Positions 37,101-49,600 of a DNA stretch of 64,000 nt are shown here, piece by piece; positions within the stretch are counted from its first letter, which is position 1; each line of letters begins with the position of its first letter. The stretch comes from Diprion similis (Eukaryota > Arthropoda > Insecta > Hymenoptera > Diprionidae). The notes under the pieces were generated by a model. It ran no database searches. It was given only the letters and a program-made list of their open reading frames with translations, and was not told the origin of the DNA. Both the position numbers and the translations under genes were made by a program. The stretch is from NCBI RefSeq assembly GCF_021155765.1, contig NC_060105.1, forward strand, positions 17,331,001-17,395,000. Reading direction: 5' to 3'.

Positions 37101-39508
37101 TTTATCTAAAGAAGGATCTCTTTGAATTTCTGGAAAGGGTTTCAAGAGATTGTATACTTGTAAAAAAAAAAAAAAAACAACAAAAAACCTGGAGTTGCGG
37201 CACTGCTTTCTCTGCCTTGAGTAGATTCCACATTTCGCATGGATTCAATAAAAATTTACAAATAAATTTAGAAACTGTGCCGATGTAGAAACACTGTAAA
37301 CAAGAGTAAGTAAAATTAAATTCATAATAACTATCAGTTAATTTCTTTCTTCTTTGGATAAATCAGTTCAAACTTCCAAAAGCGGCTTCAAGCACAGTTT
37401 ACATAAGATGTTTATAGTTACGTATTTATAACTCTGACACGACAAAGTAAAAAATATTGTAGAAAAGTTTGAAGAGAAATGTTTTAAAGCAAAATGTCAT
37501 ATTTGATAAAAAATACAAGTTAAAATATGGTGAAACTAATTATAAAACAAACAATTGTCAAAATCATTCAGTGAAAATGTCAAATTGATAACTTTAAAAG
37601 TACTTCTGTATCTTCAATTTATGGATTTGTGTTTTACATTTTATTACGATCGGACTTGGTACTTCGCACCTCGCTTGTTGGGCGGTTCCCGTCTCACTTT
37701 TCCATGGCTAATAAAGCTTCAACAGCATCTGACCCATTTGTACTCATGTGACTTATACTAACTTCGTAACATCATCGGCATATCTTCAAACCACTAACTT
37801 TGCAGAGGAATTGGCACGTTTTATACAAAAGATCAGATCCATGATCAACAAGTTTTTTTTAAACATTTTATGACGAAAGCTATAAAAATTTTTTGTTTCA
37901 CCTTGAGATTATATTTTGTCACGCATACGTTGATTACTTTTTCTTTATTCTTAAGCACGTGAACTTGCTGAGATGATTTGCATGCACCAAGAAAATAAAA
38001 GCGAATTCTTTTTACAAAGTAATAACAATGAACAACTAACCAACGGGTCCAGACCAACTGGTTGGGTCACCATTACGTCTTTCAAGATTGGGCAAGTTCA
38101 ATGCTCTGGGTCTCGCAACGTTGGGAACGGTTGGTTCGTGTTGCCCTCGTTCTTCTCTGTCTCCCCGTTCCCTCCTTTCTAAACTGATTGTAAGATCGAG
38201 GGATGAATCACCCAGATTTTCGAGTTGACGTTTTTTAGGCTCGTTCCACTGCTTTGTGGATCTCTGTTCCATGCTGTTCAACGCAAAATCTGGAAGATTG
38301 TCTATTTCCAAACATGGTTGAACATTCGCGTCGTGATTCAAATAGCATTGTTCAATGACTAAATGATCTTGAACAAAGTCTGGTAACTCGACCGGATTTC
38401 TTGGATATACTCCTGCTTCGTTGCTGGAAGAAACTGCTTCCGCTTTAGCCGAGGATGGTGGGTACACTTTTGGTCTAGCTCCCGTGTGCTGATGATTTGT
38501 GTGTAAGTCGTTTTTCAAGAAGTACTTGAAACTGAATGGATTTTCTTTCTTGCGGGGCAAATCTGGTGCTGCAAATAAAAAATTGGATTGATAATACAAG
38601 ATTGTGTATTATTCGGAGAAATCGTATGATTGGAAAAACACAGAAGTATACGTTAAAGTTTTGATTCTGAATTTTATTGGAATACTTTTGGTTTCTGTAA
38701 GCTTCTGAGTACTTCTCACTGAAGTTGAAACGATTTCACAATGATGATCTAACAAGATCTGACATTAGCATGACTAGGTCAGTCAAATAAGATTAGTTGA
38801 AATATATTTGAAAAAGTTGGCCTGCTAAACAATTCACAGGATCGAACATGTTATTAAATATGATCTATATAATTAACTTGATCCCATGAGTTTGGATCAT
38901 TTGTCATTAGACATACGTCGTTTCGATGAAAAAAAAAAAATTTGTACACAGAAGATGATGTAGCTGCATCAGAAGGTTGAGTCGTGTCCGTTGGTATAAA
39001 CATTTCATTGAAGTACAAGAAGATTGGCAAATTCAAATCAATACTATAAACATTAACGATAAAAACAGCCTATGAAAACCCATTTGTACATAGATTTATC
39101 GTTTAAAAAAGTAAACATAATAAATGTTATTTGATAATTGAGTCACTAGAATGTTGACAACGTTTGGGGACGCTACGAAGTGAAACAATCCGTTAAAAGT
39201 AGATGATTAATTTATGATTAGCGTTCGATTTTGTTTAGTAGCAGTCTTGAATTCGATCTGTCATCCGCAAATAACGCGCATTTGATTACAACAAAGCATC
39301 AAACCTAACCTGCGGAATGACTAGCGCCGGGTTTCTCCTTTTCAGATTGCAGTGCTCGGCCTCCAATTCCAAGGTCAGGCCCGGGCCGCTTGGGAATAGG
39401 AATATTCTCATCTTCGGATGAAGATGACATTTTGCGCTGTGAGAGAAAACCCGAAAATGCTTTCGACGAGTCTTCTTTATCATTACCCTCCGCCCTGCCC
39501 TCCGCCAT
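34176..39508 (-). CDS. ENTR1: Endosome-associated trafficking regulator 1 (SDCCAG3)
   Basis: Eight exons from 5' to 3': 39508-39310, 38568-38041, 37031-36826, 36616-36543, 36075-35964, 35392-35330, 34949-34801 and 34308-34176. Phases agree throughout, giving 487 residues. Identification rests on the ENPFSFKYFLK motif (residues 75-85; ENPFSFREFLK in the human protein), a coiled-coil block with EEMANLEKTIEQVEDNL matching the human LESVVQQVEQNL region, and the C-terminal SLRQLISGVDNLRLLASTIE, like human QLVSGAETLNLVAEIL. The middle is low-complexity and probably disordered; residues about 312-425 form coiled coil. The family acts in endosome-to-surface trafficking, cilia and cytokinesis. The ATG at 39508 precedes an acidic Ser-rich start, and an internal Met at residue 27 is an alternative. 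The first two donors are GTTAGG and GTTAGT. Confidence 0.92.
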
Positions 39509-39555
39509 TATGCGTGGGTAATGTGGTGGGAGAAAAACACGGATGCCATAGTGAA

Positions 39556-40138
39556 GACTTGAAAATATCAAATCGTGACGTCATAAATACGTGCAGCGCC
39601 TCTGAACGTTGAACGGTGAACTAAGGCCACTGATTTCATTGGCTTGTTCTGTTAGATCCAACCAATGATGTCAGTTACAGATCGGAACATACTTCTTGTG
39701 GACCATAAACGGGCTGCTGTCACATGAAAAACGCGTATACGAATCGAGCCATGTTTACAAAGAAATAACTGATAGTATAAGTTTTCCCGGATAACGTGTG
39801 TGCTTTTGTACGTGTGAATCTCCCTGGCGAGGGTGAAAGAAATTGTGGAACAGTGCAATCAGTGAATATTCAACATGCGGTAGCTCCGATCGGCCATGTT
39901 TGTTGTCGCGTGATTTTATTCACTTCATCATTCTTTATTATAAACATTATCAGCGATTTGCCTGAGCAGTGACTGAGATTCACACGTACACTATTATTCA
40001 AGCTACGATTTAAAATATTTCCAAATAAGATTCATACTCTCGTTATCGCAGGATTCGTATAGGCTTTTTCACCCAATTTCCCCGCTTCTGACGTCACGAA
40101 ATATATATATGACATGCCAGGTCAGCGGGGCCTTAAAG
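39556..40138 (-). repeat. 583-bp inverted duplication, copy B (ENTR1 upstream)
   Basis: Reverse complement of 27772-28354, the same length. The proximal end is 48 bp from the ENTR1 start codon, so the copy must include part of the ENTR1 5' UTR and probably its promoter. TGACGTCA-like words (ATF/CREB-type) occur near both ends. The distal end adjoins a MITE. Confidence 0.92.
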
Positions 40139-40358
40139 TAAGATTTCATGGGCAGTAAAAAGAGGCAGCAGCAGCAGTAAATCAGAAGTTACTAGCATTT
40201 CCGGCGCAAGTTTTTGCTGCTTGAAGTTCATTCATCCGAACAGCAGAGCAGCAAATTCATGAGCAACACTGCTGCTGCGTCAAATTACTAGACCAATGTT
40301 AGTAACATCTAGTAAGTTACTAAACTGCTGCTGCTTTTTACTGCTGATGAAATCTTAC
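40138..40358. mobile_element. MITE with GTAAGATTTCATGGGCAG ends
   Basis: GTAAGATTTCATGGGCAGTA at the left is answered by TACTGCTGATGAAATCTTAC at the right. The interior is rich in GCAGCAGCAG/CTGCTGCTG. A truncated second copy starts at 40371 and shares the first ~85 bp, including the AGTTACTAG.A.TTCCGG block. Confidence 0.75.
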
Positions 40359-40370
40359 CTTACCTTTAGG

Positions 40371-40460
40371 GTAAGATTTCATGGGCAGCAAAAAGTAACA
40401 GTAGCCAGCAGATATTCACTGAAAGTTACTAGAACTTCCGGTGCAGGTTTTTCTACTAGA
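40371..40460. mobile_element. Truncated second copy of the 40138 MITE
   Basis: GTAAGATTTCATGGGCAGCA followed by AAAAGTAACAGTAG and GAAAGTTACTAGAACTTCCG matches the left half of the neighbouring element. No right end is visible. Confidence 0.6.
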
Positions 40461-41269
40461 AAGAGCTAGAACTCTGTTTTTCCGATGAACGCTACCCTGC
40501 TTAGTAATGCCATCATGTATAGTGGTGTGAGTTATTTAAAGTCCCGCTCATTTTTTCCCCACGCAGATTCAACATCACGACAATTAATCACTTCCAATCT
40601 AGGGTATTTTGACACCGTTGGTACACGTCTTACTTAAATTCAGTCCAACGAGAGAGGAACGAACTTTTTTGGGTAAAGAAGTTACACTCCTAGACACACC
40701 ATGTATACTCACACCAAGTTTCTGGTGGACACTTTTCCAATTGAAAAACCGTATGAGATACCTCTCCTTATTTCTACCTTCTATAGTTCGGACTTAGAGC
40801 ATATACAGTATAAGAGTTCGGAGCAATGTAGGAACGCACACTATATCAGTATTGAGGATTTGTATATCATGGTATTAGAAGCGCAGCGATAACTCATAGC
40901 CCCTTTAGAACCAAAACTTGCCTTTGCCGCTAAACGACGCAAGAGACATGGGTCGTTGATATGGGATCTTTCTGTCTTTGTCTAGCCACGGATACGCAGG
41001 GCAGGCGAAGAACACATCAGACAAGGATAGAGAGATCCTGTGTGCAGCTTTCTCTTTCTATTGCGCTATCGCATTCACGAACAGACCACCTCGTCCATCT
41101 CCGTACATCCATATCTATTCTGATATGTCTATGACCGAAACGGATTCTAGTGAACCTAACCTTACCCTTCCCATAATACTAACATTTCAATCATTTCAAT
41201 CCATTTCAATCACTGATCGTCAGTTCTAGTAGAGGTTAGGTCTATCACATGTAGAGTTTGAATTGAAAA

Positions 41270-43984
41270 ATGACGATGTTAGATAATATTGAAATTATAA
41301 TAGGAACATATGAACAGTTTTTACTGGGTTACAAAGTTGAAACCAGTGACGATGTAAGTAAAGTCAACCAAATTAAGGTTTGTCAGCAATTTTTTAGGTT
41401 AGGAGGGTGTCCTGGTCGATTTCGGCTTTGACGTATATGTTTCCAAATATCGAAGTTCACGTGTCTCAACACAAAAAAGGCCTGATAGCCCCATTCTATA
41501 CGCAATTTTATCTACAATGAAAAAACTTCAATACATTTTCATTTCACACAGAAGTAAATAAATATTATGGATTCTACGAAATGATAATTCGTAGAAAGCG
41601 ACCATGAATCCTACGAAACTACTATTGCAATATAGTAGAATACATGCCATTTATTTATTACTGCTTCCAATAAAAATATGTTGGAGTATATTTATTCAGG
41701 ATTGTGTATAGAAAGGGTCTGTGGAGCCCTTTTTTGCGTTTGCGATATATACGTCCACGCCGAAATCGACTAACAATAAGTGACTTATTACTCATCAGCG
41801 TATATTCGTGAATCAGAAAAAATTTAGTTTCTCGAAAATAGTACCTAAAAATGGTATTTTATAAGTATATACCCATTATCCTGACCTACACTATTATTTT
41901 CATTATATACGCATATAAAACCTGAAATAGCTAATTTAGTGCTAAGTATGTTCATTGACAAATAAACTGAATTAATATGTTAACAAATTTTGGATCATTG
42001 CATGTACTTTGTTTTGGTGAATGGTCCAAATGTCTTAGGTTGGTATTTTTTTCTCATATACCAATTAAAATTGTATTGTTAATTCAATTCTTGAAATATT
42101 TTTAAGGACACTTGGGTTCAAGCTAATTTATAATTCATTTAATTTCATTTCAATATTTACGAATATTTTCGTTTCAGGGATACAAATTGATACAGAATTT
42201 TGCTACTCATACTCATCAGGCTAGCATCAGAGATCTTGCTAGCAGCAGACATTATCTTGCATCTGCTGGAGCTGATGATTCAATTTACTTGTACAATATG
42301 AAAAGCAGAATGGAAACTGGCAAATTGGCTCATCACAATGGTAAATTACATCAATTTCAATGCAATGGTTAATTTCGATGAAACTTAAACTCAAAGGCAT
42401 TATAATAACAAACTTCACACTATCACCATCAATTTACTATTCTTCCGTTAATCGCGATAGGTTCAGAAGAACAAATTTCGTATCATTAAATTATAATATG
42501 AATCGTTGTGCAAACCGGTCAGATAATTCCGAAAAGAATGCATTATTTGATTTATCCCTGAATCCGATGCTTCCTCCGGTATAATTGTATAAAAATGTAT
42601 TCTTGAAATCTTGCTTAACAACTCATAAAGCAAGACAATCTATCTTGTCAACAGACATTTGTCATCGAGATACACAATTCATAGACTGACCAATATATTC
42701 TGATATGTATTGTTTCTGTTATGTCTAGATACAGTGAACAGTATTGCGTTTACACCAAATGCTTCGCACATTCTGACTTGTAGTACAGATGGAAGCATAG
42801 CGGCGGTTCGCTGTGGCAACTGGAGGCTGGAAAAACACTGGAAAAATGCACACAAAGGTTCTTCGGTCAATACATTATGTATTCATCCATCTGGTAAACT
42901 TGCCTTGTCTCTTGGTGGTGACGGTGTACTCAGAACTTGGAATTTAGTTAAAGGCAGACAAGCCTATGCGACTAACTTAATACCAAAGCTGGGACCATAC
43001 GCCAAAAATATAGCAGTGACAAAATGGAGCCCAGACGGAACAAAGTACCTAATCGCCACAAATTTGAAGCTCATTCTGTATTCTGTTGAAAACGCCGGAA
43101 TTATTCATGAAGCGGATTTTGAGTGTCGAGTCACTTGCGTTGAATTTCATGATGATTTGATTATCATTGGTCATGATGACGGGCAAGTTCAACTGTACAA
43201 TTGGGAGAGTCCTTCAAATAATTATTCAACAATTGCCCATGATACTAGAGTAAAAACTATAGCTTGCTCTGATGATATTGTTGCAACTTCGTCCAGCTCT
43301 GGCGAATTGAAGGTGTGGAGGCTCACGAAAAACAGTTTAAATTTATTGGCGACTGAGAATTGTGGAGCGAGGATAACTTGTATGGTACTAGCAAAGAAGT
43401 TTGCTGACCAAGAGGTTAAACAGGAAGTGTCAATTATAAATGAAAATCAGACAGTAGCAACAAAGAAAAACATTTTTAAAATTCGCCAAGAAGTTATCAT
43501 AGAAGATGACGATGACGGAGTGTCGAATGAAATAGTGGAAAACTCTTCCAAAAAGTTGAAACAGAATTCCAAATCTAAATCTGTCACATCAGCAGATATT
43601 CGCAAGATGAATAATTTATCCCAGAACATAGGAAAAAAATCAAAGTTTATTAAAAAAGTTGCTCCATTTACAGAGCGTAAAAAAAAAAATAAGGGAGCAT
43701 TAATTGTTGATAATAAGAAACTTAAGTCACAAGGTTATCAACAGACTGAAAACTCTGTACTAGACGTGACCAATACAAGAACGATGTCGAAAGATTGGGT
43801 AAATACAGGAATTAAAAAAAAAAGAAAACAAGAGGAAGAGGAAAAAACTTCAGGCATAAACAGTACAAGAAATTTAGTAATTCCTAGTAAGAAAAGACAA
43901 AGCTCTACGACATTGAAAACTGCATCAAAAGTAATTAAAAAGGAGTCAAAGAAGTTGAAAAAAAGAAAAATAATGAGACAATGA
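41270..43984 (+). CDS. PAK1IP1: PAK1-interacting protein 1 / MAK11-like WD-repeat protein
   Basis: Three exons, 41270-41353, 42178-42340 and 42729-43984, join in phase to give 500 residues. The start MTMLDNIEIIIGTYEQFLLG is a typical PAK1IP1 opening. WD repeats follow, with ASIRDLASSRHYLASAGADD, VNSIAFTPNASHILTCSTDG, NTLCIHPSGKLALSLGGDG and the family-specific RTWNLVKGRQAY. Function: nucleolar assembly factor for the 60S ribosomal subunit (MAK11) and negative regulator of p21-activated kinase. The last ~190 residues are a Lys/Ser-rich tail with many KKxK clusters, longer than in human (392 residues in total) and suited to nucleolar retention. An AATAAA lies 22 bp after the stop. Intron 1 carries a foldback MITE. 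Confidence 0.95.
41415..41770. mobile_element. Foldback MITE in PAK1IP1 intron 1
   Basis: The left arm GTCGATTTCGGCTTTGACGT ... CATTCTATACGCAAT pairs with the right arm ATTGTGTATAGAAAG ... ACGTCCACGCCGAAATCGAC, imperfectly but over about 100 bp. Non-coding interior. Confidence 0.7.
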
Positions 43985-44005
43985 TACGACATTTTGTATT
44001 GCAAG

Positions 44006-44011
44006 AATAAA
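44006..44011 (+). terminator. Poly(A) signal of PAK1IP1
   Basis: AATAAA 22 bases after the stop codon, followed by a T-rich, GT-containing stretch. Confidence 0.7.
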
Positions 44012-46604
44012 GTCTCTTTTTTGTTCTACCAAGTATTGTATACATTTTCTTGTATAATATAGTGATGCTTTCCAATAGAAATAGCTTATCTCCTCCGTTA
44101 CGTTAGAAATTTCTTAACTTAGCAGTTACGTTAGAAACATCTTATTCCAGCAACTACGTTAAAAACAGCTTGAGTAGTAATTTTACTCATTTTGAGTTAA
44201 GTAATTCAATATTTTTATCGCACTTTCCCCCACAGCTTCTGGAATTCTAAACTTCCGGAAATGAATGTTGAAAACGCAATTACGTAAATAGCGTAACTCC
44301 GAACCGTGTATTCGTCCCTGGATAATAAAATCTAATCTTAAGTAAACAACTTGTTACTTTTTGTGGCGATTTATATTCATGGTCAGGTCTGATGTTTTTT
44401 TTATTAAAATCCCCACATAATCGAAGTAATGTCCAGTAAAATTTCGTCAATAATTATTTGATTGTATTCATTAGGTATTTCTATTCTGGATATAATACCT
44501 TAACATATCGATTAGTGTCAAGTTTTATTCTTAGAACGTACAAAGCAGTCTTCAGATAACAATAGCTTATAACAGGTAATATTCATGTATAAATTCTACG
44601 TTTATTAAATTTATCATTATTACTCTTGCACATATATTTATCACAGGTGTAGTTTGCACGATATTTAGAGAACCTTCTATTTTATAAATCTACATGAAAT
44701 ATCTTTTCATAGCGAATATACCCAGCGTGTCAGATTTTGGCCGCATTAATCCAGCGTTTGCTACATGAAAGGCTGTCAAAATCCAATACACCAAGCACAT
44801 AGAGGTCCAAAAAGGTTCTTGTACGGTTTGAGTCCTATTCCTTTGGAACATGTCCCAAGTCAAAGTTAGGAATATTAAGTAACACTCGGTGGGCTGAGTC
44901 TACATTACGAAACAGAAAGCCATCAACCCTATAAGAATTTTGTTAGTCCCTGTACAGGAAAATAACATTCAATTAAAACTGTATTGCTATTTAGGCTAAA
45001 TTAGGAGAAAGTATTTAAAAATTTAATGTATAAACTAACCCCAGGATGCAGTAAAAGTGTAATAATTTATTACAAACCGCATAATATGTAAGTATGAGGA
45101 TAAAGGGAAAATACATTACTTAAGCCTATCCCTGATCGTATATCAAAGAGACATCATTTGATAAGTTTCAAACACTGGTTATAGTACATATATTAGTAGT
45201 TTCATACGTTGTATAATACTATTAATATAAATTGATGCCAGTTTTAAGCCAGTAAAATTGGTAATTTTTTTTCAAAGATAGTTCTTAAAAAATTTGATTG
45301 TACATATTATTGTCTTGAGAACGTATTAAGTTTTCGATTCTGGAGTTCAAAATACAAGTATATTCTTCAGTGGTAATCGGTAATTGATTGCTTTTTGAGT
45401 TTTTCAGTTCACTTAACAATTAACCCAGCGCCAGGTATGTGTTTTTTGACTATGCCGCCGGCTGTCCATCACGATATCGTTCTTGGCCATTTACGCCATA
45501 ACCTGCTTAGGAGAGTCCAAAAATTCAGAGAATCAGTTTAACGTTTCTACTTGATGATCCAATAGTTTGCATTACAATATTTTTAGTTGTTTAAAAAATG
45601 GACATTTTTAAACATTGGAAAAATCTCGAGATACTGAGAAACCCAAAAGTTAGACGTAACGATGTCGTCACAGTTGGCTGGCGCAGGGTTAATTAACATT
45701 TCAAAGTTGACGATATTTATAAAGTTCAATGGCTTCTTGAATTATTTTACTTCCTTAAAATATTATACAGTGCTGTTAATAAAAAATAAATTAATGGGTG
45801 ATTCTTTGAAAACCAAAGACACTTCTAGCTCTCTTCATAGTTTCAGATTTTACAATTAAACCACAAAACTCTATTTCAGGTCCATTTTGTTTTTTATTTT
45901 GATATTCCAACATTTAAGTAAAACGACAAGTATGGGTTTTGGGTAACATAAGGTATTTGTTATTTAACAATGCTGTACGTTTTGTGACTCAAGGGGTTTT
46001 TTGGGACCAGGATGAACAGGATTTGTTGAATGTCGGTCTTGTTGGTTTGTGGTTTTGTTCGCCAGGTGATCTCTGGGATAGTAGGTAACCGCTTGTTTTT
46101 GGTTTCATTTAAAATTCTAAAAAAGAAATGCAAATAAATTCGTCTTTGGTAAAAAAAAAACGTATTCCAAAGTTACCAATAAACCACCATAAATTCACTG
46201 AGACTCTATAAGTATATAAAACGACACAGTCCCTATTAGAATCTTTAGCAGTCTTTCCTATAGCGTCCTTTTTCGGCAGTCTTTGTCGTCTGACAATCTC
46301 AAAGAGATTACTCACGATCAGTGAATAGCCCGTCGCGAACGACTTAAAAACCATAGAGCCAGGAAGAGTACTCAGTTTTCAAGGAATTACCCAAATGGAT
46401 AATTTTTCAAAAATATTCATCTTCACTGCTCAAATTTATGTCGAGAGTGAAAAAACCAACAAGATCATACCAGTCACAATAACACTGTGCACCATAAGAA
46501 ATAACACTTTACATTCACTTGGATCCACTAAATTAAACTTGCCTTGGTGCATTATAAAAGCCCTTACAAACATAAATAAGACAAAATTGAACGCTAAAGT
46601 AGGA

Positions 46605-46610
46605 TTTATT
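46605..46610 (-). terminator. Poly(A) signal of the neprilysin gene
   Basis: AATAAA on the minus strand, about 70 bases beyond the neprilysin stop at 46681. Confidence 0.55.
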
Positions 46611-46680
46611 ATATAATATCCTGATTGTTCACTGTGTTCTTACACAGCTGACTTTGTTAAGGTTTTTCTTTACCCGCGAA

Positions 46681-49600
46681 CTACCATAATACACACTTAT
46701 GATGTGGATTCATTGGACTTCCAATCGGACAATGCCATGCTCTTGCAAAGTCTGCATTGTTCGAAAGTGTGCCGATGACACGGAAGTGGTTAGGCGCATG
46801 GACGCCTTCTATCAGCTTTGATTTCAGAGCGCCGGTCGTATAATTGCCACACCAAACCTGAATAACATGTTTATAAACTATTAGCTTCTTTTCTTAGTTC
46901 CAGAAAAATCAATTAAAAAATTGAATTCTAAAGAAATCTGCAAATATATCGTGCAACTTATGCGCGTGTATCAAATCATTCGAATTTTATTGGCCGAGAG
47001 TTACCGCCTGATTGAGCAGCCGGAGCAATACCAAACGCGACTGTCATAAAATGTCCCTAGGAGCCCTTAGCTAACGGTCGGCTCCTAGGGACATTTTCCG
47101 ACAGTCGCGATTGGTATTGCGCCGGCTGCTCAATCAGGCGGTAACTCTCGGCCAATAAAATTCGAACGAGTTAACGCACGCGCATAAGGTGCACACTTTT
47201 CTCATGGACATACGGTAAAACAGAGTATTTCATTGTGAGGAAATTGTTGCACTAAATTAAACTCGGTATTTGAGATTGCTCGCCGTATAATTTATTGCTG
47301 GTGCAGCAATGCATTGTCTTGAGGCTTTATTGAACTGGCAATGAGAAAATATATAATACAAAAATGAATTCAATATTGCGATAGCCAGAATATGTAACAT
47401 TGAAAATTGTGGTGGTATTAAATGGTTACTTTTTATTCATTATCAGAGCTTTTAGCGCGCAACTACTACAATATTTTGCAACTATTTTTGGCAATTGTCT
47501 ATATTCGGCACTATTTGAAAGAATTGCCACTAAATGCTACTATTTCATCTTTTGCCAGGATTTTTTTGGTAGCGCATGCGTCTACTGCTAGATGAATATA
47601 TAAATTTGTTTAAGAATATTGACTGACTTATCTAAGGTTGGAGTTTATTATAAAAGATCAAAACTCGACAACGCGTCCTTTCCAGTGTTTAAATCTTCGG
47701 TTTCTTTTATTCTACTAACATTGAGTTAAGCAATCATTTTACGTAACACAGTATGGCCTGTACGTCTTTTTTTGGCTGCGTTACATATGTAAAGCCATTT
47801 TTCCAGGACTCGTTTCAACCTTATACGGACCTAGCGAATTAATTTTTTTGGGAATAATTCCCACCCAAGTCCCGATTACGTAGTCTCGCATGCCACTATG
47901 GTCCGTGAAACACGTTCGACACATTTTTCTTGATAATTTTAAGCCTGTGAGCAAACACTACGTATAGGACATTCTGATCCATCTTTAAGAAAAAATGTGT
48001 CGAAATTTGTGAAACGCTGATCGCACTAGTCGACACGATTTTCTTTGCCGTCAATTGAAATTTATATTTTCCGGATCATACATGCATAAGTAGAACCAAA
48101 CGCCTCGGTTCAATTCTGTGGGACTGAACTGCTCAGTTAGTTTCTGTAGGACTGAACTACTCGGTTAATTTCTGTAAGACTGAACAGCTCGGCCGAACTC
48201 TGTAGGACTGAGCGATCTGGAATAATTTCTATGCAAACTTCAGATATGTTATACATTTCAAAATCTTGAATAAAAGTTTTCACGTTCAGGAAGCGTAAAA
48301 ATCCTTCCCAAGAGCTGTAGCGGCCCAAGAAAGGTTGAATTACATATTTGGTTCTTCGGGCTGATTCGGATTTTATGCTATATTATATTTGACACAGAGA
48401 AACAATTATTCATCACCCCCCGTAAATGTATATATTCTATACGCGGTATTTCTTTAACGCTTTCAGTTACAGGAGCTACTAAAGTGGGACCCTTTTTTCT
48501 TTTTTCTTTTTGTGATTTTTTTAATATCCAATGCAAAATCCTGCATTTTTTTCTTGACTTCCGTATTTCGCGAGAATTGGCGTCGGACAGGTTGCTCAGT
48601 CCCCTTTAAGCTGCATATAAAGACCCGTTGTACACCTCGAAAACGCGGGGATGCAAAACTCCTATAACGCTCAAGCGATCAGAGTGAAACTTGGGAAGTT
48701 AATGCCTTATTTTGGCAAAAAGTGGAGCGTCTTTTTAATTTTTCAAAATTTTGAAAAACAATTTACAGATTAGTTACCACCCACAGAAATTGGCCAAATT
48801 TTCACAGTTACACTGAATTGATCGAACTATCCGGTATGATGCCACTCGGCGGTGATGAAACACACATTTTGAGCCCAGTCCCATGAGATTTGATGGTGAA
48901 TTGACGAAATGGCAGTTAATCTGGTTTTTGATTACGATGAACACCGAAATCTCATTTTGGCGACATTTGTTACCGACCTTTCATGCATGTCGGTAAATAT
49001 CTTACCGACATTACACGCATACATTACCGGCATGCGCGTAATATCGGTAACAAATGTCGCCAAAATGAGATTTTGGTGTACTTCGTAATCAAAAACCAGA
49101 TCAGCTGCCATTTCGTCAATTCACCATCAAATCTCATGGGACTGGGCTCAAAATGTGTGTTTCGTCACCGCCGAGTGGCATCGTACCGGATAGTTCGATC
49201 AATTCAGTGTAACAGTGAAAATTTGGCCAATTTCTGTGGGTGGTAACTAATCTGTAAATTTTTTTTCAAAATTTTGAAAAATTAAAAAGACGCTCCACTC
49301 TTTGCCAAAATAAGGCATTAACTGCCCAAGTTTCACTCTGATCGCTTGAGCGGTATAGGAGTTTTGCATCCCCGCGTTTTCGAGGTGTACAACGGGTCTT
49401 TATATGCACCTCAAGTCGAATCATACGGGGCGTTTTCCTTTTACTTCAATTTTCTGACACAACACGGCACTAAATGATTGCATTAGCCTATTCCGTTAGA
49501 TCCGAATAGATATTAAAGCTATATTCTATTAACATCACGCGTTTATTCAACCCTAATACTTAATTTTCCGGGTGTTCTTAGGTCCAAAAGCGAACTTGAA

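Larger units (their letters stand above)
39509..41269. other. Intergenic region between divergent ENTR1 and PAK1IP1
   Basis: It contains 583-bp copy B (39556-40138), a MITE at 40138-40358 with a partial second copy, then ordinary sequence leading to PAK1IP1. The ORFs at 40609-41229 show no recognisable protein. Confidence 0.6.
43985..46680. other. Spacer between PAK1IP1 and the neprilysin gene
   Basis: Largely AT-rich non-coding DNA. Near 44090-44170 a roughly 35-40 bp unit containing ACGTTAGAAA or ACGTTAAAAA is repeated about three times. The minus-strand frame at 46109-46354 has a splice-like GTGAGT but no family resemblance. Confidence 0.5.

Noticed and set aside
43738-44004. 88-codon minus-strand hydrophobic ORF
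   Set aside because: Antisense of the Lys-rich PAK1IP1 tail, which automatically reads as Phe/Leu-rich.
46109-46354. 81-codon minus-strand ORF with GTGAGT inside
   Set aside because: Considered as a small exon downstream of neprilysin, but no acceptor partner or protein family could be found.
47760-47900. Minus-strand stretch reminiscent of a gypsy integrase C-terminus (LGPYKV)
   Set aside because: Only a few residues match and stops interrupt it; too weak to call a second retrotransposon.
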